This document shows, one piece after another, positions 34,915-43,803 of a stretch of 64,000 nt of DNA. Location of the stretch: assembly GCA_023388175.1 (NCBI GenBank), contig JAEWGT010000005.1:314656-378655 (forward strand). The letters run 5' to 3'. The translations under genes were made by a program, and so were the position numbers. Positions within the stretch are counted from its first letter, which is position 1, and the number at the start of each line of letters is the position of its first letter. The notes under the pieces were generated by a model. That model saw nothing but the letters and a program-made list of their open reading frames with translations, was not told where the DNA came from and did no database searches. The DNA comes from Pseudomonadota bacterium (GTDB lineage Bacteria > Pseudomonadota > Alphaproteobacteria > Rhizobiales > Devosiaceae).

Positions 34915-35505
34915 ATGCCACAATCCGAAAACGAGGAGGCTCCGCAATTGCAAGGGCTCGCCGCGCTGGTCAAGGGTATCAGCGCCATCAACTGGCTTGT
35001 TGGCCAGGTTCTGTCATGGCTGGCGCTGGCCTGCGTGCTGGTCTGCTTCGCCGTCGTCGTGCAACGCTATTTCTTCCATTCGTCCACCCTGTGGATGCAG
35101 GATCTTTACGTCTGGCTCTCGGGCGCGATGTTTACCGGCGTGGCCGGTTTCGCGCTGCTGCGACAGGATCACGTCCGTGTCGATATTTTCTATCGGCCGG
35201 CTTCGACGCGCCGCAAGGCGATTTCCGATCTCATCGGCGTCGTCCTGTTCCTGCTTCCCTTCGTCTATGTCGTCTGGACCTATGCCTTTCCCGCCGTTCG
35301 CCGGTCCTGGAGCTTTTATGAAGCCTCGTCCAATTTTGGCGGCATGCCGGGTCTGTTCGTTCTCAAGACCTTCATTCTGATCTTCGCGGTTCTCGTCGGT
35401 TTGCAGGGCGTGGCCATGGCCCTGCGCTCCATTCTGGTTCTGGCAGGCAAGGAAGAGCTGCTGCCCGCAAACCTGCGCTATGAATCCGAAAAGGGGCACG
35501 GCTGA
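34915..35505 (+). CDS. TRAP transporter small permease (DctQ type)
   Basis: A 196-residue membrane protein with four hydrophobic segments. The CFAVVVQRYFF and HVRVDIF motifs (the latter after LRQDH) are typical of DctQ subunits, which stabilise the large permease and help couple sodium to solute import. GGGAGAGGG lies directly before the ATG at 34915; another ATG 42 bases upstream is possible. Its stop overlaps the DctM start by one base. No binding-protein gene adjoins; the nearest is at 43.8-44.9 kb. Confidence 0.9.
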   Translation: MPQSENEEAPQLQGLAALVKGISAINWLVGQVLSWLALACVLVCFAVVVQRYFFHSSTLWMQDLYVWLSGAMFTGVAGFALLRQDHVRVDIFYRPASTRRKAISDLIGVVLFLLPFVYVVWTYAFPAVRRSWSFYEASSNFGGMPGLFVLKTFILIFAVLVGLQGVAMALRSILVLAGKEELLPANLRYESEKGHG

Positions 35506-36896
35506 TGGATCCCGTTTTGCTCGGAGAAATCCTCTCCGGCCTCATGTTCTTCGGCGTCATCGGCGTGCTCATGCTCGGCTTCCCGGTCGCCTTTTCGCTC
35601 GCCGGCACGGCGCTGATATTCGGCCTCGTCGGCTGGTGGCTGGGCGTCTATGACCCGTCAAATTTCGGCTCGCTCGCGGGCCGCTATATCGGCTTGATGA
35701 CCAACGAAGTTCTGGTCGCGGTGCCGCTCTTCATCTTCATGGGCGTCGTGCTCGAGCGCTCCGGCATTGCCGAACAGCTGCTGCTCACCATGGGCAAGCT
35801 TTTCGGCAATCTGCGGGGCGGGCTGGGCCTGTCGGTCATCGTTGTCGGCGCATTGCTTGCCGCCTCTACCGGCGTGGTCGGCGCCACCGTTGTCACCATG
35901 GGTCTGATTTCCCTGCCCGCCATGCTGCGCGCCGGCTATGATCCGAAGCTGGCCACCGGCGTTATCTGCGCCTCCGGCACCCTGGGACAGATCATCCCGC
36001 CTTCGACCGTCCTGATCTTCATGGGCGACATGCTCTCGGGCATCAATGCCCAGGTCCAGATGAGCCAGGGCAATTTCGCGCCCGAACCGGTTTCGGTGGG
36101 CGCGCTGTTTGCCGGCGCCATCATTCCCGGCCTGCTGCTCGTGGTCCTCTACGCCGCCTTCATGGTGTTCAAGGCGATCACCGATCCCCAGTCCTGTCCG
36201 GCAACGCCCGTCCCTGAGGCCGAAAAGGCCGGGCTGCTGCGCGAGGTTTTCACCGCGCTGCTGCCGCCGCTCTTGCTGATTGTCGCCGTGCTTGGCTCCA
36301 TCCTGGGGGGCATCGCCACTCCAACGGAGGCCGCCTCGGTCGGATCGGTGGGCGCAATGCTTCTGGCACTGGTGCGTGGCCGCCTCAGCTTGGGGGTGCT
36401 GCGTCAGGCGACGATCTCCACCGCCACCATAACCTCCATGGTGTTCATCATCCTGTTCGGCGCCGCCGTCTTCTCCATCGTCTTCCGCATGATGGGCGGC
36501 GACAATCTGGTACACGAATTTCTGTCATCCATGCCGGGCGGCGCATTTGGCGCGATGATCATCGTCATGCTGATCATGTTCCTGCTGGGCTTTATCCTCG
36601 ACACCTTCGAGATCATTTTCATCGTGATCCCGATCACTGCGCCGGTCCTGCTGGCTTTGGGCATCGATCCGATCTGGCTTGGCGTCATGGTGGGCGTCAA
36701 CCTGCAGACCAGCTTCCTGACGCCGCCATTCGGCTTCGCGCTGTTCTATCTGCGCGGCGTTGCACCGGCATCGGTGAGCACGGGAATGATCTATCGGGGC
36801 GCGGCGCCCTTCGTGATCCTACAGGTCATCGGCATCGTGCTGCTGTTTGCATTCCCGCAATTGATAACCTGGCTACCTTCAGTGCTCTATAACTAA
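35505..36896 (+). CDS. TRAP transporter large permease (DctM type)
   Basis: A 463-residue membrane protein with about 13 hydrophobic segments. It has LVAVPLFIFMG, the ASTGVVGATVVTMGLISLPAM segment, ASGTLGQIIPPST, ATPTEAASVGS and LQTSFLTPPFGFALFYLRGVAP, the known signatures of the large TRAP subunit. The variant resembles the mannitol/chloroaromatic (FcbT3-like) branch, which tends to carry monocarboxylates and 2-oxoacids. It is translationally coupled to DctQ and followed by a very strong terminator, so it ends a two-gene operon without a DctP gene. Confidence 0.93.
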   Translation: MDPVLLGEILSGLMFFGVIGVLMLGFPVAFSLAGTALIFGLVGWWLGVYDPSNFGSLAGRYIGLMTNEVLVAVPLFIFMGVVLERSGIAEQLLLTMGKLFGNLRGGLGLSVIVVGALLAASTGVVGATVVTMGLISLPAMLRAGYDPKLATGVICASGTLGQIIPPSTVLIFMGDMLSGINAQVQMSQGNFAPEPVSVGALFAGAIIPGLLLVVLYAAFMVFKAITDPQSCPATPVPEAEKAGLLREVFTALLPPLLLIVAVLGSILGGIATPTEAASVGSVGAMLLALVRGRLSLGVLRQATISTATITSMVFIILFGAAVFSIVFRMMGGDNLVHEFLSSMPGGAFGAMIIVMLIMFLLGFILDTFEIIFIVIPITAPVLLALGIDPIWLGVMVGVNLQTSFLTPPFGFALFYLRGVAPASVSTGMIYRGAAPFVILQVIGIVLLFAFPQLITWLPSVLYN

Positions 36897-36917
36897 GAGA
36901 ACTGGCAGCAAAAGCGG

Positions 36918-36952
36918 CAGGGCCGGATGGGAAACCATCCGGCCCTTTCGCT
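36918..36952 (+). terminator. Rho-independent terminator of the TRAP permease operon
   Basis: The 11-12-bp stem AGGGCCGGATGG / CCATCCGGCCCT (36919-36930 with 36935-36946) has a GAAA tetraloop, followed by TTCGCTTTC. Confidence 0.92.
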
Positions 36953-37016
36953 TTCTGCAACCCGTTGCCGGCGCATCCAAGGCCTCCAGACGGAACGGCG
37001 ACAAAGCACTCTTGCA

Positions 37017-37071
37017 ATCAGATCGTCTGTATTTTATATTATCTATATTCTTGATTATATGGAAATCTGAT
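37017..37071. promoter_or_regulatory. AT-rich promoter/operator region of the azoreductase gene
   Basis: A markedly AT-rich stretch directly before the ATG, including TTTTATATTATCTATATTC. It is bounded by ATCAGAT (37017-37023) and its inverse ATCTGAT (37065-37071). It is the likely target of the MarR-type regulator encoded downstream. Confidence 0.45.
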
Positions 37072-37072
37072 C

Positions 37073-37726
37073 ATGCCATCCCTGTTTCGCCTGGACGCCA
37101 GCATTCGTGCCGAAGGGTCCGTCACCCGCGGCATCGCGGACAGTCTCCAATCCACCCTGGTTTCGGCGCTCGGCGAGACCGCCATTACCCGCCGCGATAT
37201 TGGCCTTTCCCCGCTGCCATCGACGGCCTGGGCCGGCGCCGTGACTGGCCCCCACACCCCCGCAGACCAGCAGGCACCGTTTCAGCGTGAAGGCATGGCC
37301 CTGGCCGCCGAATTGGCCGCCGAACTGGTCACGGCCGACGCCTTCATCTTCGCCGTGCCCTTCTACAATTTCGGCGTGTCCCAGCATTTCAAGACCTGGG
37401 TCGACCTGATCCTGACCCAGCCTCAATTCGCTCTGGGCTCTGACGTGGCGATCAAGGGGCGGCCAGCGCAGCTCGTTGTCGCCCGCGGCGGCGGATATGG
37501 CCCCGGTACGCCGCGCCACGGCTGGGATCACGGCACCGACTGGTACAAGCGCGTGCTCGCCGATATCTGGCAGCTCGATCTCCAAGTCATCGAATGCGAG
37601 CTGACCCTGGCCGACGTGACCCCGGCAATGGAGTCGCTGCGCGGGTTGGCCGCCCAAAATCTTTCCCAGGCCCACGGTCAAGCCAATGACAATGGCCGAT
37701 CGCTGGCCCGCAAGCTGCTGGTCTAG
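37073..37726 (+). CDS. azoR: FMN-dependent NADH-azoreductase / quinone reductase
   Basis: A 217-residue flavodoxin-fold enzyme of the AzoR group, which reduces quinones (and azo dyes) by two electrons using FMN and NAD(P)H. The N-terminal LFRLDASIRAEGSVTR is the FMN phosphate-binding loop; VPFYNFGVSQHFKTWVDLI and VVARGGGYGPGTPRHGWDHG line the flavin and active site. The ATG follows an AT-rich promoter region. A MarR-type regulator starts 38 bases after the stop, an arrangement common for electrophile-responsive quinone reductases. Confidence 0.9.
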   Translation: MPSLFRLDASIRAEGSVTRGIADSLQSTLVSALGETAITRRDIGLSPLPSTAWAGAVTGPHTPADQQAPFQREGMALAAELAAELVTADAFIFAVPFYNFGVSQHFKTWVDLILTQPQFALGSDVAIKGRPAQLVVARGGGYGPGTPRHGWDHGTDWYKRVLADIWQLDLQVIECELTLADVTPAMESLRGLAAQNLSQAHGQANDNGRSLARKLLV

Positions 37727-37764
37727 CGCTCGACTTGGGTGTCGCCCAGCGCTAGAAAGGCCTG

Positions 37765-38289
37765 ATGAGCACTTCGGAACAGTCTTCGGCGACACCCTCG
37801 CTCGGCGTCAATTTGGGCTGGGCGCTGGCCACGCTTCTGCGCAGCTATCAGAAGGAGGTCGAGACCGTCCTCGAAGATCTCCCCGGCGGCGCGCGCGCTT
37901 TTATGATTCTGGCGCTGGTCGAAAGGGAAACCTGCCACAGCCAGGCGGCCATTGCCGAACGGCTGGGCCTCGACAAGACAAACCTGACCTATCTTGTGGA
38001 TGGGCTGGAAAAGGCCAGACTGGTCACCCGCAGCACCGATCCGGAAGACCGGCGCAGCCGTCACATCAACCTGACACCGCAGGGCGCAGCAGCGCTTAAA
38101 GGTCTTGCAGCAGCGGTGGCAAAGGTCGAAAACGAGGTTCTGTCGCGGCTCGGACGCGAGGATGCGTCGCTATTCCAGTCCCTGCTCAATCGGGCTGCCG
38201 GCATTGAGGCGGGCAGCCCAAGCGCGGCCGACCCCGCCCACGACACCGAAATCTGCAAGGCGGCGCTCGGCTCGTCCGAGGCCTGCTGA
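37765..38289 (+). CDS. MarR-family transcriptional regulator
   Basis: A 174-residue winged-helix regulator. The DNA-binding region is SQAAIAERLGLDKTNLTYLVDGLEKARLVTRSTDPEDRRSRHINLT, with the DxRSR beta-wing of MarR proteins, and flanking helices form the dimer interface. One cysteine (in RETCHSQ) before the recognition helix could sense oxidants or electrophiles. Its place after the azoreductase gene suggests it represses that gene; the proposed site is the AT-rich region at 37.02-37.07 kb. It converges on the ABC-F gene with no gap. Confidence 0.9.
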   Translation: MSTSEQSSATPSLGVNLGWALATLLRSYQKEVETVLEDLPGGARAFMILALVERETCHSQAAIAERLGLDKTNLTYLVDGLEKARLVTRSTDPEDRRSRHINLTPQGAAALKGLAAAVAKVENEVLSRLGREDASLFQSLLNRAAGIEAGSPSAADPAHDTEICKAALGSSEAC

Positions 38290-39912
38290 CTAGCTCCTGA
38301 GGCCCGGCGCTTCCTGCCCCGTGGCCGCGACATATTCGCTATAGCCGCCGCCATAGACATGCGGACCGTCCGGCGTCAGTTCCAGCACGCGGTTGGAGAG
38401 CGCGGCGAGAAAATGCCGGTCGTGGCTGACGAACAGCATCGTCCCCTCGAAATTGCTCAGCGCCTCGATCAGCATCTGCTTGGTCTGGATATCGAGATGG
38501 TTGGTCGGCTCGTCCAGCACCAGGAAATTGGGCGGATCGAACAGGATCAGCGCCATGGCCAATCGGGCCTTTTCGCCACCCGAAAGCACCCGGCACTTCT
38601 TCTCGATATCGTCGCCCGAAAAACCGAAACACCCCGCCAGTGCCCGCAAAGGCGCCTGCCCCGCCTGCGGAAACCGAGATTCCAGCATCTGGAAGATGGT
38701 CTGATCGCCATCGATGACGTCCATGGCATGCTGGGCGAAATAGCCCAGCTTTACGCTCGGCCCGCGCGAGATGCTGCCCGCATCGGGCTCGGACGCCCCC
38801 ACGACCAGTTTCAGCAAAGTCGATTTGCCCGCGCCATTGACGCCAAGAATGCACCAGCGCTCCCGCCGCCGCACATGGAAATCGAGCCCGTCATATATGG
38901 TGCGGCTGCCATAGGCCTTGTCGACGCCCTCGACCCGCACGATGTCCTCGCCCGAACGCGGCGCAGGACGGAACTCGAAGGCGACAACCTGCCGCCGCTT
39001 GGGTGGCTCCACCCGGTCGATCTTGTCGAGCTTCTTCACCCGGCTCTGCACCTGCGCGGCATGGCTGGCGCGCGCCTTGAACCGCTCGATAAACGCCACT
39101 TCCTTGGCCAGCATGGCCTGCTGCCGCTCGAACTGAGCCTGCTGGTTCTTGTCGGTGATCTCCCGCTGGGCCTGATAAAAATCATAGTCGCCGGTATAGG
39201 AGGTCAGCGTGCCCGCATCGATTTCCAGCACCTTGTTGACGATCCGGTTCATGAACTCGCGGTCATGCGAGGTCATCAGCAGCGCGCCCGTATAGGCCTT
39301 CAGGAAATTCTCGAGCCAGATCAGGCTTTCCAGATCAAGATGGTTGGAAGGTTCGTCGAGCAGCAGCACATCGGGCTTCATGAGCAGAATGCGGGCCAGC
39401 GCCACGCGCATCTTCCAGCCGCCCGACAGCGCGCCGACATCGCCATCCATCATTTCCGGTGAAAAGCCCAGGCCCGCCAGCACCTCGCGCGCCCGCCCAT
39501 CCAGCGAATAGCCGTCCAGTTCCTGAAACCGCCCCTGCACTTCGCCATAGCGCTCGATGATCGCGTCCATCTCGTCGGCCTTTTCGGGATCGGCCATCGC
39601 CGCTTCAAGCACCGCCATTTCCGCCATCATCTCGCTGACCGGCCCGGCCCCGTTCATCACCTCGGCCACGACCGGGCGCCCCTCCATGTCGCCTACATCC
39701 TGGCTGAAATAGCCGATGGAGGTGCCGCGATCGACCGAGACCTGCCCCTCGTCCGGGCTCTCCTCGCCCGTGATCATGCGGAACAGCGTCGTCTTGCCCG
39801 CGCCATTGGGTCCGACAAGGCCAATCTTTTCGCCCCGGTTCAGCGCCGCCGACGCTTCGATGAACACGATCTGCTTGCCATTCTGCTTGCCGATACTTTC
39901 GAGCCTGATCAT
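38290..39912 (-). CDS. ABC-F family ATPase
   Basis: A 540-residue soluble protein with two ABC ATPase domains and no membrane segments. The first Walker A is GPNGAGKTT (34-42) and the second GVNGAGKST; signatures are LSGGWKMRVALA and LSGGEKARLAMA, with LLLDEPSNHLD and LVLDEPTNHLD. The linker between the domains is charged, as in translation factors of the EttA/YbiT/Uup group that act on the ribosome. Length and linker fit the YbiT-like branch best. The ATG at 39912 lacks a clear ribosome site. Confidence 0.93.
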   Translation of the reverse strand: MIRLESIGKQNGKQIVFIEASAALNRGEKIGLVGPNGAGKTTLFRMITGEESPDEGQVSVDRGTSIGYFSQDVGDMEGRPVVAEVMNGAGPVSEMMAEMAVLEAAMADPEKADEMDAIIERYGEVQGRFQELDGYSLDGRAREVLAGLGFSPEMMDGDVGALSGGWKMRVALARILLMKPDVLLLDEPSNHLDLESLIWLENFLKAYTGALLMTSHDREFMNRIVNKVLEIDAGTLTSYTGDYDFYQAQREITDKNQQAQFERQQAMLAKEVAFIERFKARASHAAQVQSRVKKLDKIDRVEPPKRRQVVAFEFRPAPRSGEDIVRVEGVDKAYGSRTIYDGLDFHVRRRERWCILGVNGAGKSTLLKLVVGASEPDAGSISRGPSVKLGYFAQHAMDVIDGDQTIFQMLESRFPQAGQAPLRALAGCFGFSGDDIEKKCRVLSGGEKARLAMALILFDPPNFLVLDEPTNHLDIQTKQMLIEALSNFEGTMLFVSHDRHFLAALSNRVLELTPDGPHVYGGGYSEYVAATGQEAPGLRS

Positions 39913-40110
39913 GCGGAGAAATGCCTTTGGGACTATGCGCCGGGAGGGGGAGTGCGCTCCTAAAGCATCCGGGGTGGCAACTGGCAAGTGCCGGGCCGCC
40001 ACTTCATAGCCGGGCCGCAATCGCCCCCTATAAACTAGCCCATTGCACACCGGCCCGAACGGGCCGATGATCCAAGGTCTTGTTGGCCGCTCTTCCCCCG
40101 AAAGGACGCC

Positions 40111-41754
40111 ATGAATTTCTATTTCGTGCTCATCAACATCGCCGGCGCGGTCACCCTGCTTCTATGGGCAACCCGGATGGTGCGCACGGGCATGGAGCGG
40201 TCGCAAAAGGCAGTGCTGCACCGGCTTCTGAGCCAGGGGAAAAGGGGCCAGATCAAATCGGCGGCGCTGGGCGGCTTCGTCGCCATCCTCCTGCAAAGCT
40301 CCACGGCCGTGGCGCTGATCGCCGCCGGATTTGCCGCCAGCGGCAAGCTCACCCTGTCGGCGGGCCTCGCCACCATGCTCGGCGCCGATCTGGGCTCTGC
40401 CGTGGTGGTGCAATTGCTCAGCATCAACCCCGCCTTCCTCATGCCGGTCCTGATGATCATTGGCGGCGTGATGTTCTTTCGCGGACATAACCGCGATATC
40501 CGCCAGGCCGGGCGCATCGTGATCGGCATCGCGCTGATCCTCATGTCGCTGCGTCTCATCGGCGAGGCTACCGTGCCGCTGCGCGAGGCCGAAATGCTCC
40601 CGGCCGTGGTTGCCTATCTCTCCGGCGACCCGTTCACCGCTTTCCTTCTGGCCGCGCTCTTCACCTGGCTCATTCATTCCTCGGTGGCCTTTATCCTGCT
40701 CGTCGCCACCTTTGCCATGCAGGGTCTGGTGCCGTTCGAGCTGGGTGCCGCAATGGTGCTGGGCGCCAATATGGGCTCGTCCATCATCGCCTTCATGCTG
40801 ACACGGGGCGGCAGCGCCGCCGCGCGCCGCATCACGCTGGGCAATTTCCTGTTCCGCGCCGTCCTCGCCATTATCGGGCTTGCCTTGCTCTGGCTCAGCC
40901 ATCTGCCCGGCACCGTGCTCGGTCCCGACGCAGCCCGCCAGATCATCAATTTCCACCTACTGTTCAACGTCATCCTTCTGGTGATCGCACTGCCGCTGAC
41001 CGCGCCCATGGCCCGGCTCACCACCCACCTCGTGCGCAGCGCGCCCCAGCCCACTCATCCGCTGGTTTCACCCATGCGGCTTGATGACAAGCTGATCGGC
41101 AATCCGGCACTTGCCCTGGCCAGCGCCAAACGCGAGCTGCTGCGCATGGCCGAAATCGTCGAGCGCATGCTGGAGCCGGTCATGGACCTCTACGAGAACG
41201 CCGATCCCGAAAAGATCCGCGAGATCAAGCAGCTCGAACATGCGGTCAATGCCGCCCAGTCCGACATCAAGCTCTATCTTTCGCGCATCCGCTATCCCGA
41301 GCCGAACGGCGCCGATGCCCTGCGCGGGCAGGAACTGGCGCAATTGGCCATCAATCTCGAATATGTCGGCGATGCCGTGGTCAAGACCCTGGTCAAGCTC
41401 GCCGAAAGCCGGGCCGAGCAGAAGGTGAAATTCTCACCCGCCGGCTGGCGCGAGCTCAACGACCTGCATCACCGCGTCGTGGACAACCTGCATCTGGCGC
41501 TCAATGTGCTGATGAGCGAGGATCGCGCTGCGGCCAAACTGCTGCTCGAACAGAAAGCCTCGCTGGGCATGGCGGGCCGCGCCAGCGCCGCAGAACACCT
41601 CGCCCGCCTGCGCGACGGCGCCCAGCAATCCATCGCCACCAGCAATATTCACCTTGAAACCATCCGCGCGCTCAAGACCATCAATTCCCTGCTTGCCAGC
41701 GTCGCCTACCCCATCCTGCGCCAGGGCGATGGGCCGGAACCACAACAAGGCTGA
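40111..41754 (+). CDS. Na/Pi cotransporter family protein with PhoU-like domain
   Basis: A 547-residue membrane protein. Two inverted Na/Pi-cotransporter repeats occupy the first 320 residues; the first holds GGFVAILLQSSTA (QSSTA at 62-66) and the second TWLIHSSVAFILL, where HSSVA replaces the usual QSSTA. A cytoplasmic PhoU-like helical domain covers about 340-530. Relatives (YjbB, NptA) move phosphate with sodium, and YjbB exports it. The altered second motif might change ion coupling. There is no pho-box or phosphate gene nearby. Confidence 0.9.
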   Translation: MNFYFVLINIAGAVTLLLWATRMVRTGMERSQKAVLHRLLSQGKRGQIKSAALGGFVAILLQSSTAVALIAAGFAASGKLTLSAGLATMLGADLGSAVVVQLLSINPAFLMPVLMIIGGVMFFRGHNRDIRQAGRIVIGIALILMSLRLIGEATVPLREAEMLPAVVAYLSGDPFTAFLLAALFTWLIHSSVAFILLVATFAMQGLVPFELGAAMVLGANMGSSIIAFMLTRGGSAAARRITLGNFLFRAVLAIIGLALLWLSHLPGTVLGPDAARQIINFHLLFNVILLVIALPLTAPMARLTTHLVRSAPQPTHPLVSPMRLDDKLIGNPALALASAKRELLRMAEIVERMLEPVMDLYENADPEKIREIKQLEHAVNAAQSDIKLYLSRIRYPEPNGADALRGQELAQLAINLEYVGDAVVKTLVKLAESRAEQKVKFSPAGWRELNDLHHRVVDNLHLALNVLMSEDRAAAKLLLEQKASLGMAGRASAAEHLARLRDGAQQSIATSNIHLETIRALKTINSLLASVAYPILRQGDGPEPQQG

Positions 41755-41781
41755 GGACGACGAACCGCGGGCCCGTCCGCT

Positions 41782-43653
41782 TCAGGAAGCAGCCGTGGTG
41801 GCGACCTGATTGCGGCCGCAGGCCTTGGCGGCATAAAGCGCCCGGTCGGCCTGTTCGAGCAGATCGAGGCCGGTGACGACCCGGCCGTTCTGGTCCAGCG
41901 TGGCCACGCCCGCGCTGATGGTGACATAGCCGCGCTCGACCCCGCTATGGGGCATCTGCAACACTTCGACAGCCCGCCTGATATCGTCGGCGACTTTTGC
42001 AGCGCCGGCCAGATCGGTGCCGGGCAGCAGCACGGCGAATTCTTCGCCCCCGAGCCTTGCGGCCATGTCCATCGGGCGCTTGGCACTATCGCGGATGCAA
42101 CCGGCGACACGTCGCAGGCAGGCATCCCCGGCCGGGTGACCATAGGTGTCGTTATAAACCTTGAACCGGTCGATATCGATCATCACGATGCTGAGCGCGG
42201 AGCCATCGCGTTGCGAGCGCTCGAACTGGCGAGCCAGGCCGTCATCGAAATCGCGGCGATTGTGCAACCCGGTCAAGGCATCGGTGACGGACAGGACGCG
42301 CATCTGCTCGGCCACATCCATCAACTGGCTCTCGGCCTGCTTGAGACCGGAAATGTCGGACACGATGACGACTGTGCCCCCGGCGCGGAGCGGCGTCGAG
42401 CGGATCAGCAGCCAGCGGCCATCATACATCTTGACCTGTTCCTCGCCGCCGTGCTGCATCTTTTTCAGCACGTCGGCGATCCACTCCTCGTCACTGAGAC
42501 CGGTCGGCATCTGCTCGCCTGTGGCAAGCACGGCCTCCAGTACATCCTTGAGATGCGCGCCAGGCTGCCGCAGGCTCCCGGTCAGGGGGAACAGCGTCTG
42601 GTAATTGCTGTTGGAAAAGACCAGCCTGAAATCGGCGTCAAAACGTGCCAGCCCATCCGACATTTCGTTGAGAATGACGTCCAGTTCCGCTCGCGTCTCG
42701 GTAAATCGGCGCTCCAGCGCCAGTCTTTCGGTAAGGTCCTTGGTCACCCCCACCAGCCCGGCCACGCTGCCATCGGCATTGAAAATGGCGCGCTTGGTGG
42801 TGACGAAGGTGCGCACCGAACCGTCGGGCTGCACTATCCTTTCCTCATTATCGACAATGGTGCCGCCATCCCGGAGCATGGCCTGCTCGGCATCGAACAG
42901 GATTTTGGCGCGCTCCGGCGAGGCCAGGTCAAAATCGGTCAGGCCCACCATCTCGGCCGCAGAAGCCCGCCCGGCCGCCTGCGCCGCAGCATCATTGGCA
43001 ATGACGATCCGCCCCTGCCGGTCCTTGATGTAGAAATAATCGGGCGCCTGTCCCATGGCCACCCGCATCAGATGCGTGAGCCATCCACGGAAGCGGCTGC
43101 GCTCGATACTGGTAATGGCAAAAAAGCTGGCAACCCCCGTCATGAACATGAGCGGCACGAGGATGGTGCTTGCCGCGATCTGCCGCAGGTCGGCCGGCAG
43201 CAGCAGCAGCGAGAAGGCCGGCAGGGTCGCCAGAACCACGCTGATCCCTGCAATGAAGGGCAGCGTCAGCCCCCAGCGCCTGCGGACAAGATAGCCCACA
43301 CAGCCGACGCCTCCATAGATGGCGATCATCAGCACGCCACCCCATACGCCGCCACCGCCAATGCCGATCCGCGCCAGCGCCGCGACAAGCGCGGATAACA
43401 GGGCCGCCAGCGGCCCACCGAATATGCCGCCAAGTGCGATCAGCACACCACGCAGGTCAAAATGCACGCCTGCAAACAGTTCGACGGACAATTGCATGGA
43501 CGCAGCCGCACCCAGGCCCATGAGCAGGCCGGAGCCAAGCACGCGCGCTGCCCGGGTCCAGGTTCGCACCCACTCCTGCGACAGGGCCCAGAGGGCGACG
43601 AACAGGCCCACCACCGCGAAATTTGCCAACAGGTCAGCCGCCAATGCCACCAT
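41782..43653 (-). CDS. Membrane-bound diguanylate cyclase with 5TMR_LYT and PAS domains
   Basis: A 623-residue signalling protein. An N-terminal 5TMR_LYT sensor (about 1-185) is followed by two PAS domains (about 205-310 and 330-440) and a GGDEF domain with the active-site motif GGEEF at 535-539 and DIDRFKVYNDTYGHPAGD before it. It should make cyclic di-GMP. There is no RxxD inhibitory site at the usual place before the motif. A perfect CtrA box lies 41-55 bases before the ATG, so expression may follow the cell cycle. Confidence 0.9.
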   Translation of the reverse strand: MVALAADLLANFAVVGLFVALWALSQEWVRTWTRAARVLGSGLLMGLGAAASMQLSVELFAGVHFDLRGVLIALGGIFGGPLAALLSALVAALARIGIGGGGVWGGVLMIAIYGGVGCVGYLVRRRWGLTLPFIAGISVVLATLPAFSLLLLPADLRQIAASTILVPLMFMTGVASFFAITSIERSRFRGWLTHLMRVAMGQAPDYFYIKDRQGRIVIANDAAAQAAGRASAAEMVGLTDFDLASPERAKILFDAEQAMLRDGGTIVDNEERIVQPDGSVRTFVTTKRAIFNADGSVAGLVGVTKDLTERLALERRFTETRAELDVILNEMSDGLARFDADFRLVFSNSNYQTLFPLTGSLRQPGAHLKDVLEAVLATGEQMPTGLSDEEWIADVLKKMQHGGEEQVKMYDGRWLLIRSTPLRAGGTVVIVSDISGLKQAESQLMDVAEQMRVLSVTDALTGLHNRRDFDDGLARQFERSQRDGSALSIVMIDIDRFKVYNDTYGHPAGDACLRRVAGCIRDSAKRPMDMAARLGGEEFAVLLPGTDLAGAAKVADDIRRAVEVLQMPHSGVERGYVTISAGVATLDQNGRVVTGLDLLEQADRALYAAKACGRNQVATTAAS

Positions 43654-43693
43654 CCGGGTTGCGCAATGCTCTCTAGCATCGCCCCCCAGCCCT

Positions 43694-43708
43694 TTAACAA
43701 AGGCTTAA
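43694..43708. promoter_or_regulatory. CtrA-binding box before the diguanylate cyclase gene
   Basis: TTAA-CAAAGGC-TTAA: two perfect TTAA half-sites with the required seven-base spacing. It lies 41 bases upstream of the minus-strand start codon, a typical position for control by CtrA. Confidence 0.6.
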
Positions 43709-43745
43709 CGCCGCTCGATCGTGAAGCCTTTGGCCCATATCGGCA

Positions 43746-43778
43746 ATAAAAAACAGGGGTCCTTTGCAGGACCCCTGT
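43746..43778 (-). terminator. Rho-independent terminator of the TRAP binding-protein gene
   Basis: The 10-bp stem ACAGGGGTCC / GGACCCCTGT (43753-43762 with 43769-43778) is followed on the minus strand by TTTTTTATTG, 25 bases after the dctP stop codon. Confidence 0.92.
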
Positions 43779-43803
43779 CGCCACGTCAAAGGCAGAACCT
43801 GCC

